A stretch of 64,000 bases of DNA. It comes from Parolsenella massiliensis. Its GTDB lineage: Bacteria > Actinomycetota > Coriobacteriia > Coriobacteriales > Atopobiaceae. Both the position numbers and the translations under genes were made by a program. Of the stretch, positions 1 to 8,015 are shown piece by piece. The notes under the pieces were generated by a model. The model was not told the DNA's origin. It did not search any database and worked only from the letters and a program-made list of their open reading frames with translations. Location of the stretch: positions 595,111 to 659,110 of the forward strand of contig NZ_LT671675.1 in the NCBI RefSeq assembly GCF_900143685.1, given 5' to 3'. Position 1 is the first letter of the stretch; each line of letters begins with the position of its first letter.

Positions 1-597
1 GGCGTCACCGTGGCGGGCTTTCTCACGGGCTTCGGCGGAGGCATCGTGCGAGACCTGCTGCTGGGCGCCCAGGACGTCTACTTCATGTCTCACCCGGACC
101 TCATCTGGGTGTCCCTTGCCATCTGCCTGCTCACGTTCTACTTCCGCGGCATTTTCCTGGACCTCAACAGGTCGATCCTGCTCGCGGACACGCTGTCCGT
201 GGCGCTGTTTGCGCTCGCGGGCTCGAGCAAGGCGTTCTCCTATGGGCTCGACCCACTCTACGTGGTCATCATGGGCGTCATCACGGCCGTGGGCGGAGGC
301 GCGCTGCGAGACTCCTTCGCGGGCATCACGCCGGCGATCTTCCAGGGATCGAACTATTACGCCATGGCGTGCCTCGGCGGTTCGTGCGCGTTCGCGCTGC
401 TCGCGTTCGCGGGCGTGAGCCTCGTGGTCGCAGGCATCGTCTGTGTGCTCGTGGTGCTCGTCCTGAGGTATCTCAGCATTCGCTTTGACTGGCGCACGCG
501 CGAGGAGGCAGACCTCACGCCCCGCGTGACGGCCGCGGCGCGCACGATGCGCCAGCGCCTGCGCACCCGTTCCCGCGCAAGGGGCAGGAGGAAATAG
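1..597 (+). CDS. TRIC-type cation channel family protein (YadS/YicG, UPF0126), 5' truncated by window edge
   Basis: Membrane protein of the bacterial TRIC/UPF0126 family, which has two internal repeats of three helices. The frame is open from base 1, so the N-terminus lies outside the window. The first visible repeat end carries GFGGGIVRDLLLG, and the second repeat shows GGGALRDSFAG, the paired glycine-rich GG(G)xxRD signatures of the family. Hydrophobic segments alternate throughout, followed by an Arg-rich cytoplasmic tail of about 35 residues. Known members conduct monovalent cations; the physiological role in bacteria is poorly defined. The TAG stop lies 1 base before the serine dehydratase ATG, whose ribosome binding site is inside this gene, so the two are probably co-transcribed. 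Confidence 0.85.
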   Translation, partial: GVTVAGFLTGFGGGIVRDLLLGAQDVYFMSHPDLIWVSLAICLLTFYFRGIFLDLNRSILLADTLSVALFALAGSSKAFSYGLDPLYVVIMGVITAVGGGALRDSFAGITPAIFQGSNYYAMACLGGSCAFALLAFAGVSLVVAGIVCVLVVLVLRYLSIRFDWRTREEADLTPRVTAAARTMRQRLRTRSRARGRRK

Positions 598-598
598 C

Positions 599-2227
599 AT
601 GTCGAACGTCCTCGACATCATCGGTCCCGTCATGATCGGTCCCTCGAGCTCGCACACGGCGGGCGCCTGCCGACTGGGCCGGATCGCCCGCGCGCTTCTG
701 GGGACGGATGCCACGCGTGCTCGCATCACGCTGTACGGCTCGTTTGCCAAGACGTATCGCGGGCACGGAACCGACCGCGCGCTCGTTGCCGGCATCATGG
801 GCCTGGCCACTGACGACGACCGCCTGCGCGACTCGCTCGAGCTTGCCCGCGAGCGTGGCGTGGACGTCTCGTTTCTGTGCGAGGAGGGCGAGGGGCTGCA
901 TCCCAACTCCGCGCTCATCGAGCTCGGGGCCGCGAGCGGCGAGCGCGTGAGCGTGCTCGGTAGCTCCGTGGGCGGCGGTCAGGTCGTCGTCACGCGCGTC
1001 GACGGCATGCAGGTGCGCATCACGGGTCTGCGCACGACGTTCGCGGTGCGTCACCTCGACGTGCCGGGCCTCATCGCGGCCGTGACGGACGTGCTTGCGG
1101 ACTGTGGGGCCAATATCTGCGACTTCTCGCTCGCGCGGCAGACGCGAGGCGGCGTTGCCGTCATGACGATCGAGGTGGAGGGCGAGGTCGGGCCCAGCGT
1201 GGCCGGCCGCATCGAGGCGCTTCCCGGCGTTGAGGCCTGCACGATGCTCGCGCCCGTCGGTGGTGCCGAGACGTGCGAGGGGGCCGGCGATGAGGAAGCC
1301 CCGGACGTCTCGGCGTTCGATGCGGACTTCGTGTACGGGAGCCTCTCGGGCGTGGTCGAGGCCGCGGAGCGCGCGGGCGTTCCCATCTCGCAAGTGGTGC
1401 TCGCCCAGCAGGCGCGCGCCATGGAGATGGAGCCTGCCGAGCTGTATGCGCGCATGCGCTCGCGGCTACGCGTCATGGACGAGTGCGTGGAGCCGGGAAG
1501 TGCGGCGGACCTGCGCTCGACGAGCGGCCTCACAGGCGGAGACGCCCATCGCATGCGCGAGGCCGAGCGTGCGGGCTCGTGCGTGGCGGGCGGCTTTGTG
1601 GCGCGTGCTGTGCAGCGGGCGCTGGCAGTCTCTGAGCTCAACGCCGCCATGGGTCGCGTGGTGGCAGCTCCCACGGCTGGCTCGTGCGGCATCCTTCCGG
1701 CGGCCGTCCTCTCCATGCGAGACGAGCGTGGCTGCAGCGAAGCCGGCTGCGTGATGGCGCTGCTTACCGCCGCGGCCGTGGGCCTCGTCATCGAGCATGG
1801 CGCCACGCTCGCGGGCGCCGAGGGAGGCTGCCAGGCCGAGACGGGCGCCGCCGCTGCCATGGCGGCCGCGGCCATTGTTGAGCTCGCGGGCGGCACGCCT
1901 GCCCAGACGGCGGATGCCGCTTCCATGGCCATTCAGGCGCTGCTCGGCCTCGTGTGCGACCCGGTGGCCGGTCTCGTCGAGGTGCCGTGCGTGCGCAGGA
2001 ACGCCACGGGGGTTTCGGTTGCCATCACGTGCGCCGACATGGCGCTCGCGGGCATCGGCGCCACGATCCCGTTTGACGAGGCGGTCGCGGCTATGCGCCG
2101 CGTGGGCAACTCGCTTCCGCCCACCCTGCGCGAGACTGGCGAGGGCGGCCTTGCCACCACGCCCACGGGCATTCGCCTCGCCGGCTGCGTCTTTGGCGAT
2201 TGCGGGTCCTGCGGGCGCCAGGCGTGA
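599..2227 (+). CDS. sdaA: L-serine dehydratase, iron-sulphur dependent, single-chain
   Basis: Deaminates L-serine to pyruvate and ammonia using a [4Fe-4S] cluster. The 542-residue chain carries the beta domain at the N-terminus (GPSSSHTAGACRLGR, residues 14-28), a central ACT-like domain from about residue 150, and the catalytic alpha domain (APTAGSCGILPA near 357). The tail FGDCGSC, with the conserved alpha-domain cysteine, lies near 534. The fused order matches one-chain bacterial serine dehydratases; Firmicutes usually split it into SdaAA and SdaAB. The start ATG has AGGAGG about 8 bases upstream within the preceding gene. The TGA stop falls at the edge of a repeat-like TGACAGGGGACG stretch. 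A likely role is feeding pyruvate to fermentation. Confidence 0.93.
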   Translation: MSNVLDIIGPVMIGPSSSHTAGACRLGRIARALLGTDATRARITLYGSFAKTYRGHGTDRALVAGIMGLATDDDRLRDSLELARERGVDVSFLCEEGEGLHPNSALIELGAASGERVSVLGSSVGGGQVVVTRVDGMQVRITGLRTTFAVRHLDVPGLIAAVTDVLADCGANICDFSLARQTRGGVAVMTIEVEGEVGPSVAGRIEALPGVEACTMLAPVGGAETCEGAGDEEAPDVSAFDADFVYGSLSGVVEAAERAGVPISQVVLAQQARAMEMEPAELYARMRSRLRVMDECVEPGSAADLRSTSGLTGGDAHRMREAERAGSCVAGGFVARAVQRALAVSELNAAMGRVVAAPTAGSCGILPAAVLSMRDERGCSEAGCVMALLTAAAVGLVIEHGATLAGAEGGCQAETGAAAAMAAAAIVELAGGTPAQTADAASMAIQALLGLVCDPVAGLVEVPCVRRNATGVSVAITCADMALAGIGATIPFDEAVAAMRRVGNSLPPTLRETGEGGLATTPTGIRLAGCVFGDCGSCGRQA

Positions 2228-2246
2228 CAGGGGACGTTCCATGTGC

Positions 2247-2310
2247 CATGCCATTGGGGACGGGTTCCTCTGGCACACACGTGCCAGAGGAACCCGTCCC
2301 CAATGGCATG
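2247..2310. repeat. Perfect 30-bp-arm hairpin, GGGGACGGG repeat (type 2)
   Basis: Arms 2247-2276 and 2281-2310 are exact reverse complements with a 4-base loop. The core is GCCATTGGGGACGGGTTCC. The same core recurs near 11480, 13014, 15757, 23924, 30719 and 50674. It could also act as a terminator-like structure after sdaA, but has no T-run. Confidence 0.9.
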
Positions 2311-2396
2311 CCGCTCCACTCCACGCCGCTGGATTGCCGCGGGCGCCTCTCGCGCAGAGAATGGGAAGCCGTGAACAAGCGAGCGGAAGGCATCCC

Positions 2397-3296
2397 ATGT
2401 CCGTGGACCTCAAAGCCATCAGCAAGAAGAACCTTGCCCGCGACCTCGGGCTCATTGCCCTGGGGTCGCTCGTCTTTGCCGTGGGCCTCAACTGCTTCAT
2501 GGAGCCCAACGGCCTGGCTCCCGGCGGCATCTCGGGCCTTGCCATCACGCTGCGAGCCGCGGTGCTTGCCGCGGGCGGCCCCAACCTGCCCGTGGGCATG
2601 CAGACGCTCGTCATGAACGCGCTGCTCATGATCGTGGCCGCGCGCGTGGGTGGCGCGAGCTACGTGCTGCGCTCGCTTGCGGGCATCGTGCTCTCGAGCA
2701 TCTTCATCGATGTCACGGCGCCCGTGCTTCCGGTGCTCGCCGGCGACGATTTGCTGCTGGCCTCGCTGTGGGGCGGCGTCGTGTGCGGCGTGGGCCTGGG
2801 CATTGTGTTTCGCGCGGGCAGCAACACCGGCGGCACCGACATCATCTGCCAGATTCTCGCCCGGCACACGCCCATTCCCGTGGGCACGTGGGTCACAATC
2901 ACCGACCTCATGGTCGTGGCCATCTCTGCCTCGGTGTTCTCGCTCGAGAACGCCATGTACGCCACGATCGCGATGTTTCTCATGGGCAAGGTCATCGACA
3001 TCGTGATCGACGGCCCGAGTCGCGAGCGCGTGGCCTGGATCATCTCGAGCGAGCACGAGGCCATCGCCCGCGCCGTCATGGACGACTTGGACCGCGGTTG
3101 CACCGAGGTGCTCGCGCGTGGCAAGTGGACGGGCGAGAGCCGCCCCATGCTGTTCGTGATTCTCGGCAGGGGAGACGTGACGCCGCTCAAGACCATCGTG
3201 GCCGAGCTCGACCCGGAGGCCATCGTCGTCATCACCGAGGCCCACGAGGCGTTCGGCGAGGGCTTCCGCAAGATCGAGGGCGACACGGGGCTGTAG
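2397..3296 (+). CDS. YitT family membrane protein (DUF161 + DUF2179)
   Basis: 299-residue integral membrane protein of the YitT family. Several hydrophobic helices occupy residues 15-190, followed by a soluble C-terminal DUF2179 domain (from about residue 215) containing GCTEVLARGKWTGE and ending in the typical EGFRKIEG. The biochemical function is unknown; an exporter or channel role has been proposed for relatives. The ATG at 2397 is preceded by GGAAGG at a suitable distance. The open frame runs further upstream through the hairpin repeat, but those codons have no family similarity and were excluded. Confidence 0.88.
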   Translation: MSVDLKAISKKNLARDLGLIALGSLVFAVGLNCFMEPNGLAPGGISGLAITLRAAVLAAGGPNLPVGMQTLVMNALLMIVAARVGGASYVLRSLAGIVLSSIFIDVTAPVLPVLAGDDLLLASLWGGVVCGVGLGIVFRAGSNTGGTDIICQILARHTPIPVGTWVTITDLMVVAISASVFSLENAMYATIAMFLMGKVIDIVIDGPSRERVAWIISSEHEAIARAVMDDLDRGCTEVLARGKWTGESRPMLFVILGRGDVTPLKTIVAELDPEAIVVITEAHEAFGEGFRKIEGDTGL

Positions 3297-3297
3297 T

Positions 3298-3362
3298 GGT
3301 GACAGTTGGGGACGGGGTCTATCTGTCACCGTGACAGTTTGACCCCGTCCCCGTTTGTCGCC
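3298..3362. repeat. Double-arm GTGACA / GACCCCGTCCCC repeat (type 1)
   Basis: Two inverted copies lie head to head between the convergent YitT and adenine deaminase genes: GGTGACAGTTGGGGACGGGG and the complementary TTTGACCCCGTCCCC. The copy starts 2 bases after the YitT stop codon and ends 3 bases before the other gene's stop. Confidence 0.85.
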
Positions 3363-3365
3363 ACG

Positions 3366-5180
3366 CTAGTCCTTGACGAGAAGGTCCTCGAACTGGAACG
3401 TCACGCAGTTGACGTAACCGCGGTTCGTGAGGCGAAGCTCGGGCACGCACGGAAGTGACAGGATGCCCATCGTCATGAACGGCGAGGGCATCTTGCAGCC
3501 CATGTCGGCCCAGGCCTGCTCGATTCTGGCCACCTCGGCGGCGACGTCCTCGACGTGGCGGTCGCTCATGAGGCCACAGACGGGCAGCTCGACGAGGGCG
3601 AGCACCTTACCGTCTGCCACGGCGACCTCGCCGCCACCGCACTCGACGAGCGTACGCGCCGCAAGCGCCATGTCCTCGTCGTTGTCGCCCACCACGAGCA
3701 GGTTGTGCGAGTCGTGGCTGACGGTCTGCGCGAGTGCGCCATGCACGCCGAAGCCCGTGCAGAAGCCATAGGAGTGCGTGCCCGCCGCGCCGTGGTGACG
3801 GTCGAACACGGCCATCTTGAGGGCGTCAATCTCGGGGTTTGCCTCGAGCTTGCCGTCGCGGACAGGTACCTCGATGACGCAGTCCTGCGTGATGGTGGAC
3901 CCGCCCACGCCCCCGATGGCGCGCACGCGCGCAAATCCGTCTGGCCTGTCGACGTGGATCTCGAAGTCGGAGGCCGTGAAACTACGACCCACGTTCATCG
4001 TGTGGGTCATGAAGTTGGGCCACTCGAACAGGGGATTGTCGAACAGGGCGTGCCCGTCCTGGGCCACGAGCTCGCCGTCGATGAGGACCTCGTCGGGCAC
4101 GAAGCTTTCGAGGTCGGGGAGGATCACGAGGTCGGCGCACTTGCCGGGTGTGACGCTACCCATGTCCGCGTCCACGCCCAGGCACTGGGCCGCGTTGATC
4201 GTGGCAAACTGCAGGGCCGTCACCGGGTCTGCGCCGGCCGCGACGCACGCCCTGAGCGCGCGGTCCATGCCACCCTCGGAGACGAGCGTGTTGGGGTGGT
4301 TGTCATCCGTGCACAGGCAGATGAGGCGCGTGTCCACGCCGCTTGCGAGCACCTGCGGCAGGTATCCCGGCAGGCTGAGCCAGGCAGACCCATAGCGCGC
4401 CTGGACGTACATGCCCATGCGCAGCTTGGCGATGACGTCGTCGGGCGTGATGGACTCGTGGCACGCGCGCACGCCCGAGGAGATGTAGGCAGCAAGACCC
4501 CGGTCCGTCTCGGACACGGAGTAATGGCCCGTGGCGCACTTGCCGGCCTTGAGCGTCTCGGCCACCTCGTCGAGGGCGTTCTGCTCGCCGCCGAGAATGC
4601 CGGGGAAGTTCATCATCTCGCCGAGGCCCACGACGTCGTCCCACTCCATGGTCTTGGCCACCTGCGCGGCGTCGACGGAGGCGCCGGCGTCGTCAAAGCC
4701 CGTGACGGCTGGGACGCACGAGGGCGTAGTGAGCATGGCCTTGAGCGGGGCGCGCTTAGCGTCGTCGAACATGACGCGCACGCCGTCGAGACCCACGACG
4801 TTCGCGCACTCGTGGGGGTCGGCGAAGATCGTGGTGGTGCCGCGCGGGACCACCACGCGCGCGTACTCGGCCGGGCCGATCATGGCGCTCTCGATGTGGA
4901 TGTGCGAGTCGATGTAGCCGGGGGCCACATAGCGGCCGGTGGCGTCGATGACGTGGGTCTCGGGGCCGATGCAATGCTCGGCGGTGTGGCCGTCAAGGCC
5001 GAGGTAGGCGACGCGGCCGCACGAGATGGCGATGTCGGCGTCTGGCAGGACCTCGTGCGTGGTGACGCTCACAAGGTTGGCGTGGCGGATGACGGTGTCG
5101 GCGGGCTCGAGCCCCTGGGCCACGCGGACGAGCGTGGCATGGCATTCCCATAGCGGGGTCTTGCAGAAGTTGTTGAGCAC
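3366..5180 (-). CDS. ade: Adenine deaminase
   Basis: Hydrolyses adenine to hypoxanthine and ammonia for purine salvage. The 604-residue chain is an amidohydrolase-superfamily protein of the Ade family. GYIDSHIHIESAMIGP (residues 89-104) carries the HxH metal ligands. VPRGTTTIFADPHECANVVG follows at about 110-129, and the C-terminal part shows the family glycine-rich MTMG region near 573. The length is normal for the family. The ATG is preceded by a weak AGAGGGACACC. It stands alone, convergent with YitT. No purine riboswitch was recognised in the 138 bases upstream. Confidence 0.93.
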   Translation of the reverse strand: MLNNFCKTPLWECHATLVRVAQGLEPADTVIRHANLVSVTTHEVLPDADIAISCGRVAYLGLDGHTAEHCIGPETHVIDATGRYVAPGYIDSHIHIESAMIGPAEYARVVVPRGTTTIFADPHECANVVGLDGVRVMFDDAKRAPLKAMLTTPSCVPAVTGFDDAGASVDAAQVAKTMEWDDVVGLGEMMNFPGILGGEQNALDEVAETLKAGKCATGHYSVSETDRGLAAYISSGVRACHESITPDDVIAKLRMGMYVQARYGSAWLSLPGYLPQVLASGVDTRLICLCTDDNHPNTLVSEGGMDRALRACVAAGADPVTALQFATINAAQCLGVDADMGSVTPGKCADLVILPDLESFVPDEVLIDGELVAQDGHALFDNPLFEWPNFMTHTMNVGRSFTASDFEIHVDRPDGFARVRAIGGVGGSTITQDCVIEVPVRDGKLEANPEIDALKMAVFDRHHGAAGTHSYGFCTGFGVHGALAQTVSHDSHNLLVVGDNDEDMALAARTLVECGGGEVAVADGKVLALVELPVCGLMSDRHVEDVAAEVARIEQAWADMGCKMPSPFMTMGILSLPCVPELRLTNRGYVNCVTFQFEDLLVKD

Positions 5181-5290
5181 GGTGTCCCTCTCTGACGTTT
5201 GTGGCCAAGACCTGCAACGTCATGGGTACCCGTGCCGGCGCCGCGCGATACGGGTGACTCGGCCGGCGGCGGTGACAGGGGGGCGAGGAC

Positions 5291-5322
5291 GGTGACAGCT
5301 TGACCCCGTCCCCAAGTGTCAC
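5291..5322. repeat. Type 1 repeat supplying a stop codon
   Basis: A single copy, GGTGACAGCTTGACCCCGTC followed by CCCAAGTGTCAC. Read on the minus strand, its terminal GTGACA provides the TGA stop of the SDR gene ending at 5319. Confidence 0.85.
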
Positions 5323-6002
5323 GCGGTGGGCCAGACGAACTCGGTGCGGCCGGCCTCGCCGCCGTCGATGAGCAGGTTCTGCCCCGTCATGAACCGGTTC
5401 GTGACGGCCACGAAGTAGATCCACTCGGCGATCTCTGCGGCCGTGGCCCAGCGGCGCAGCGGCGTGAGCTCCATGATGCGCTCCCACATGGCCGTATCGT
5501 CCATGACGCAGCGGTTGAGCTCAGTGAGCACGCCTCCCGGGTCAACGCTGTTGCACGTGGCCTGCGGGGCAAGGCGCCCCGCCACGTTCTTGGTGTAGGC
5601 GGCAACACCGCCCTTGCTGGCCGCGTACTCGGGAAACTCCGAGCCCGTGTGGCCGCTTGCGCTGCCCACGTTCACGACCGAGCGGATGCGCGGCGCGGGG
5701 CGGGCCGTGAGCCCCTCGCCCTCGAACGCGTACGTCTCGGTGACGTTGATGGTTCCGCGCAGGTTCACGGCGATGTCGTCGGCCGAGTCCTGCACGCCGG
5801 CGTTGTTGACGATGACCTCGGGGCAGAGGCCCGCCGGCAGGCTCTCGCGACTGCGGACGTCGGCAATAAAGTGCTGGTAGTGCGCGTGCTCGATGCTTGC
5901 CGGTGCCACGTCGAGACCCCAGACGCGGTGTCCGCGCGAGAGGAACAGCTCGGCCGTGGCACGCCCTATGCCGCTTGCGCTTCCCGTGACGAGAACGTCC
6001 AT
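5319..6002 (-). CDS. Short-chain dehydrogenase/reductase (truncated-type SDR, 227 aa)
   Basis: NAD(P)-dependent SDR with LVTGSASGIGRA (residues 4-15), the NNAG motif at 66-69, a serine at 114 and the catalytic pair Y126xxxK130 in YAASK. The C-terminus has the usual LLIDGG near 215. The substrate cannot be told from sequence. The ATG shares one base with the TAA stop of the upstream transporter gene (TAATG), so translation is probably coupled. Its own TGA stop lies inside a type 1 intergenic repeat, suggesting that repeat insertion redefined the C-terminus by a few residues. Confidence 0.85.
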   Translation of the reverse strand: MDVLVTGSASGIGRATAELFLSRGHRVWGLDVAPASIEHAHYQHFIADVRSRESLPAGLCPEVIVNNAGVQDSADDIAVNLRGTINVTETYAFEGEGLTARPAPRIRSVVNVGSASGHTGSEFPEYAASKGGVAAYTKNVAGRLAPQATCNSVDPGGVLTELNRCVMDDTAMWERIMELTPLRRWATAAEIAEWIYFVAVTNRFMTGQNLLIDGGEAGRTEFVWPTA

Positions 6003-6739
6003 TATGCGCGTGCCCCCAACTCTTCCCGGTGCCGCTCGACGTATGCCTTGCCCACGCCCTCGCGCTCCCAGGCAGACGCCACGCGAAATCCCACGGGGGA
6101 GAGCAGGACCTCGCACAGAAGCTCGGCCACGGCGCCCGTGAGCGAGCAAGTGATGACCTGCACCCACGTCCAGCCAAAGAACGCGTGCGAGACCACGATG
6201 GCGAACACGAGGTTGTCCACGATCTGCCCCACGAGTGTGGAGACGTAGCTACGCGCAGCAAAGCCGCCAAAGCCGCCGTGGTCCACGAGGCGTCCCACGA
6301 GCATGTTCACGTGTGAGTTCACGAAGCTCGAGCACAGCATGGCCAGCGAGCTGCCAAGGACCACGTACCACGAGCCGCCGATTGTGGCGTTGAGCGCGGC
6401 GTTGACCTCGAGAGACCCCGTGTCGTAGTAGGCGCCCCACATGCCCGGCGCCAGGCTCACGAGCCAGAACAGCAGGCTCACGGCAAGGTTCACGAGCAGC
6501 GCCAGGATGCTCACGCGCACTGAGGCCTTGGCGCCGAAGCGCTTGCAGATCATGTCCTGGCACAGAAACGAGACCCAGCTCAGCGTGAAGCCGCAGTCGA
6601 GCGCGAGCCACGGCAGGCTCACGAGCTCCTTGTTGGCGAGCAGGTTCATGAGCACGACGCTCAGGATAAACGTGCTGACGGTAGGCGCAGGGATGCTGCG
6701 CAGAAGGACCTTGTAGTCCTCGAGGGTCTCTCTGACCAT
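6002..6739 (-). CDS. VUT/YhhQ family transporter, probable queuosine-precursor permease
   Basis: 245-residue membrane protein of the VUT family (PF02592), whose studied members (YhhQ) import 7-cyano/aminomethyl-deazaguanine or queuine for tRNA modification. It has about six hydrophobic helices and the family stretches NSHVNMLVGRLVDH and RSYVSTLVGQIVDN, rich in charged residues between helices. The ATG follows AAAGGAGAAAGC on the minus strand. The gene overlaps the SDR by one base. The assignment to queuosine rather than another vitamin is inference, and no preQ1 riboswitch was recognised in the roughly 150-base leader. Confidence 0.78.
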   Translation of the reverse strand: MVRETLEDYKVLLRSIPAPTVSTFILSVVLMNLLANKELVSLPWLALDCGFTLSWVSFLCQDMICKRFGAKASVRVSILALLVNLAVSLLFWLVSLAPGMWGAYYDTGSLEVNAALNATIGGSWYVVLGSSLAMLCSSFVNSHVNMLVGRLVDHGGFGGFAARSYVSTLVGQIVDNLVFAIVVSHAFFGWTWVQVITCSLTGAVAELLCEVLLSPVGFRVASAWEREGVGKAYVERHREELGARA

Positions 6740-6880
6740 GCTTTCTCCTTTGGTTTTGGCTTGTAACGCGCTGGATATCGGAACCGAACAGCGCGGGCGT
6801 TAGGGTATGGGGCGGTACGCCGGGCCGCTTGCAGCGCTCCATGATAGCGCGAGCGCCGCGAGGCGTGCTCAGACGATTGC

Positions 6881-6919
6881 AAAAAAGCAGTTCCCGCGCC
6901 ACGAGGGGGCGAGAACTGC
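6881..6919 (-). terminator. Rho-independent terminator of the GntR gene
   Basis: On the minus strand an 11-bp stem GCAGTTCTCGC / GCGGGAACTGC is followed by TTTTTT. It starts 28 bases after the GntR stop codon. Confidence 0.88.
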
Positions 6920-6946
6920 AGAATCGCCGGCGCCTGTTGCCTTGCG

Positions 6947-7669
6947 CTACTTGGTGCTGATGGAGCGGAACTCGTAGCCGTTGGGGTGGCGCGAGATGGA
7001 GTACTCGAACGGCGTGCCGTCGTCGAGGAAGGCCACCTGCTCGACCTCGAGCAACGGCGAGTTGGCCTTTACCTTGAGCCAGGAGAGCTCGTCTTGCGTG
7101 GGCAGCACCGCGCGGATGATGCGGTGCGCGCTTGCCACCTTGAGCCCGAGCTCGTCCTCGATGTAGGAGTAGATGGATCCCTCGACGTTCCTGAGACGCA
7201 GATTGGGGATCGTGTCGATGGGCATGTAGGTGTACTCGATGGCGCGGGGAACGCCGTCTGCCAGGCGCACGCGAATGATGTGGTAGGCAAACTGGTCCTG
7301 GTCCATGGCGAGCGACTGCGCCACGTCCTCCCTCGGGCGCACCACCTGGAACTCGATGACCTGGCTCGTGACGGTCTGGCCCAGGGCCTCGTGCTCGCTC
7401 TTGAAGCCAAGCATCTGAGAGCTCGTCTCGTAGCTGCCATGCACGCCGCGCATGGGCATCACGTTCTTGACGAAGGAGCCCGAGCCGCGCCTGCGCGAGA
7501 TCACGCCGCCCACCTCGAGCCTGTCCAGCGCCTTCTTCACGGTGATCTTGCTCACTGAGTACAGGTCGCAGAGCTCCTCGATCGTGGGGAGCTGCTCGTT
7601 GGGCGTGTAGGTGCCGTCTTGGATTTTCTTGAACAGGTCGTCTGCGACAACCTCGTATTTCATGGCCAT
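6947..7669 (-). CDS. GntR family transcriptional regulator with UTRA domain
   Basis: 240-residue DNA-binding regulator. The N-terminal winged helix (about residues 1-75) contains NEQLPTIEELCDLYSVSKIT and the wing RRGSGSFVKN. Residues 90-235 are a UTRA ligand-binding domain, the HutC/FarR type that usually senses sugars or amino acids. The ATG at 7669 was chosen because GAGGCGGGC lies just upstream; a GTG nine codons earlier has no ribosome binding site. The gene is monocistronic with its own terminator. The effector and target genes are unknown; no obvious partner sits next to it. Confidence 0.85.
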   Translation of the reverse strand: MAMKYEVVADDLFKKIQDGTYTPNEQLPTIEELCDLYSVSKITVKKALDRLEVGGVISRRRGSGSFVKNVMPMRGVHGSYETSSQMLGFKSEHEALGQTVTSQVIEFQVVRPREDVAQSLAMDQDQFAYHIIRVRLADGVPRAIEYTYMPIDTIPNLRLRNVEGSIYSYIEDELGLKVASAHRIIRAVLPTQDELSWLKVKANSPLLEVEQVAFLDDGTPFEYSISRHPNGYEFRSISTK

Positions 7670-7902
7670 GCTGCCCGCCTCAGTTCGGTTGTCCACATTA
7701 TGGCATCAAGTTTGCATGCTCTATCTGAGATGCCAACTCTCCATTCCAGCTACCGCTTGCTCTCCAAAGTTGACCGTTTAATCGGAAGTGAGGAAGTAGT
7801 CTCTTGTATTAATTAAACAGGTACGAACTATAAGGTTGACATACCTAATTCAGTAACCCGCGCCGGGATCACGATCTGGCGCCGGAGTGAGAGGGAGGAC
7901 AG
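7670..7902. other. AT-rich intergenic region with possible operator
   Basis: This gap is distinctly AT-richer than its surroundings. It holds an imperfect palindrome AGGTACGAACT / TTGACATACCT at about 7831-7858 (7 of 11 paired) and a possible TATAAG box within it. It could serve the GntR gene or the small ORF at 7903. No gene is visible. Confidence 0.35.
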
Positions 7903-7944
7903 ATGGGACAGACTTCCGAGAAGCTCACGCTCCCCAAGGACTAA
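7903..7944 (+). CDS. 13-codon small ORF with strong ribosome binding site
   Basis: Encodes MGQTSEKLTLPKD. It has a strong GGGAGG five bases before the ATG and is followed 16 bases later by a rho-independent terminator, so it would give a short stand-alone transcript. No similarity is recognised. It could be a leader peptide, the 5' remnant of a lost gene, or a small regulatory RNA. Whether it is translated is inference from the Shine-Dalgarno sequence alone. Confidence 0.35.
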   Translation: MGQTSEKLTLPKD

Positions 7945-7960
7945 AAGACGTGGAACCTTG

Positions 7961-7992
7961 GGACGGGGCCCATGCGGGTCTCGTCCTTTTTT
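7961..7992 (+). terminator. Rho-independent terminator after the 13-codon ORF
   Basis: Stem GGACGGGGCCC / GGGTCTCGTCC (with G-T pairs) and an ATGC loop, followed by TTTTTT on the plus strand. Confidence 0.75.
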
Positions 7993-8015
7993 GATGGGGG
8001 GCGAGAGGTGGCGCG

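Noticed and set aside
6740-6946. preQ1 riboswitch before the queuosine-precursor transporter
   Set aside because: The leader was read on the minus strand. No preQ1-I pseudoknot with an A-rich tail, nor any other known preQ1 layout, could be recognised.
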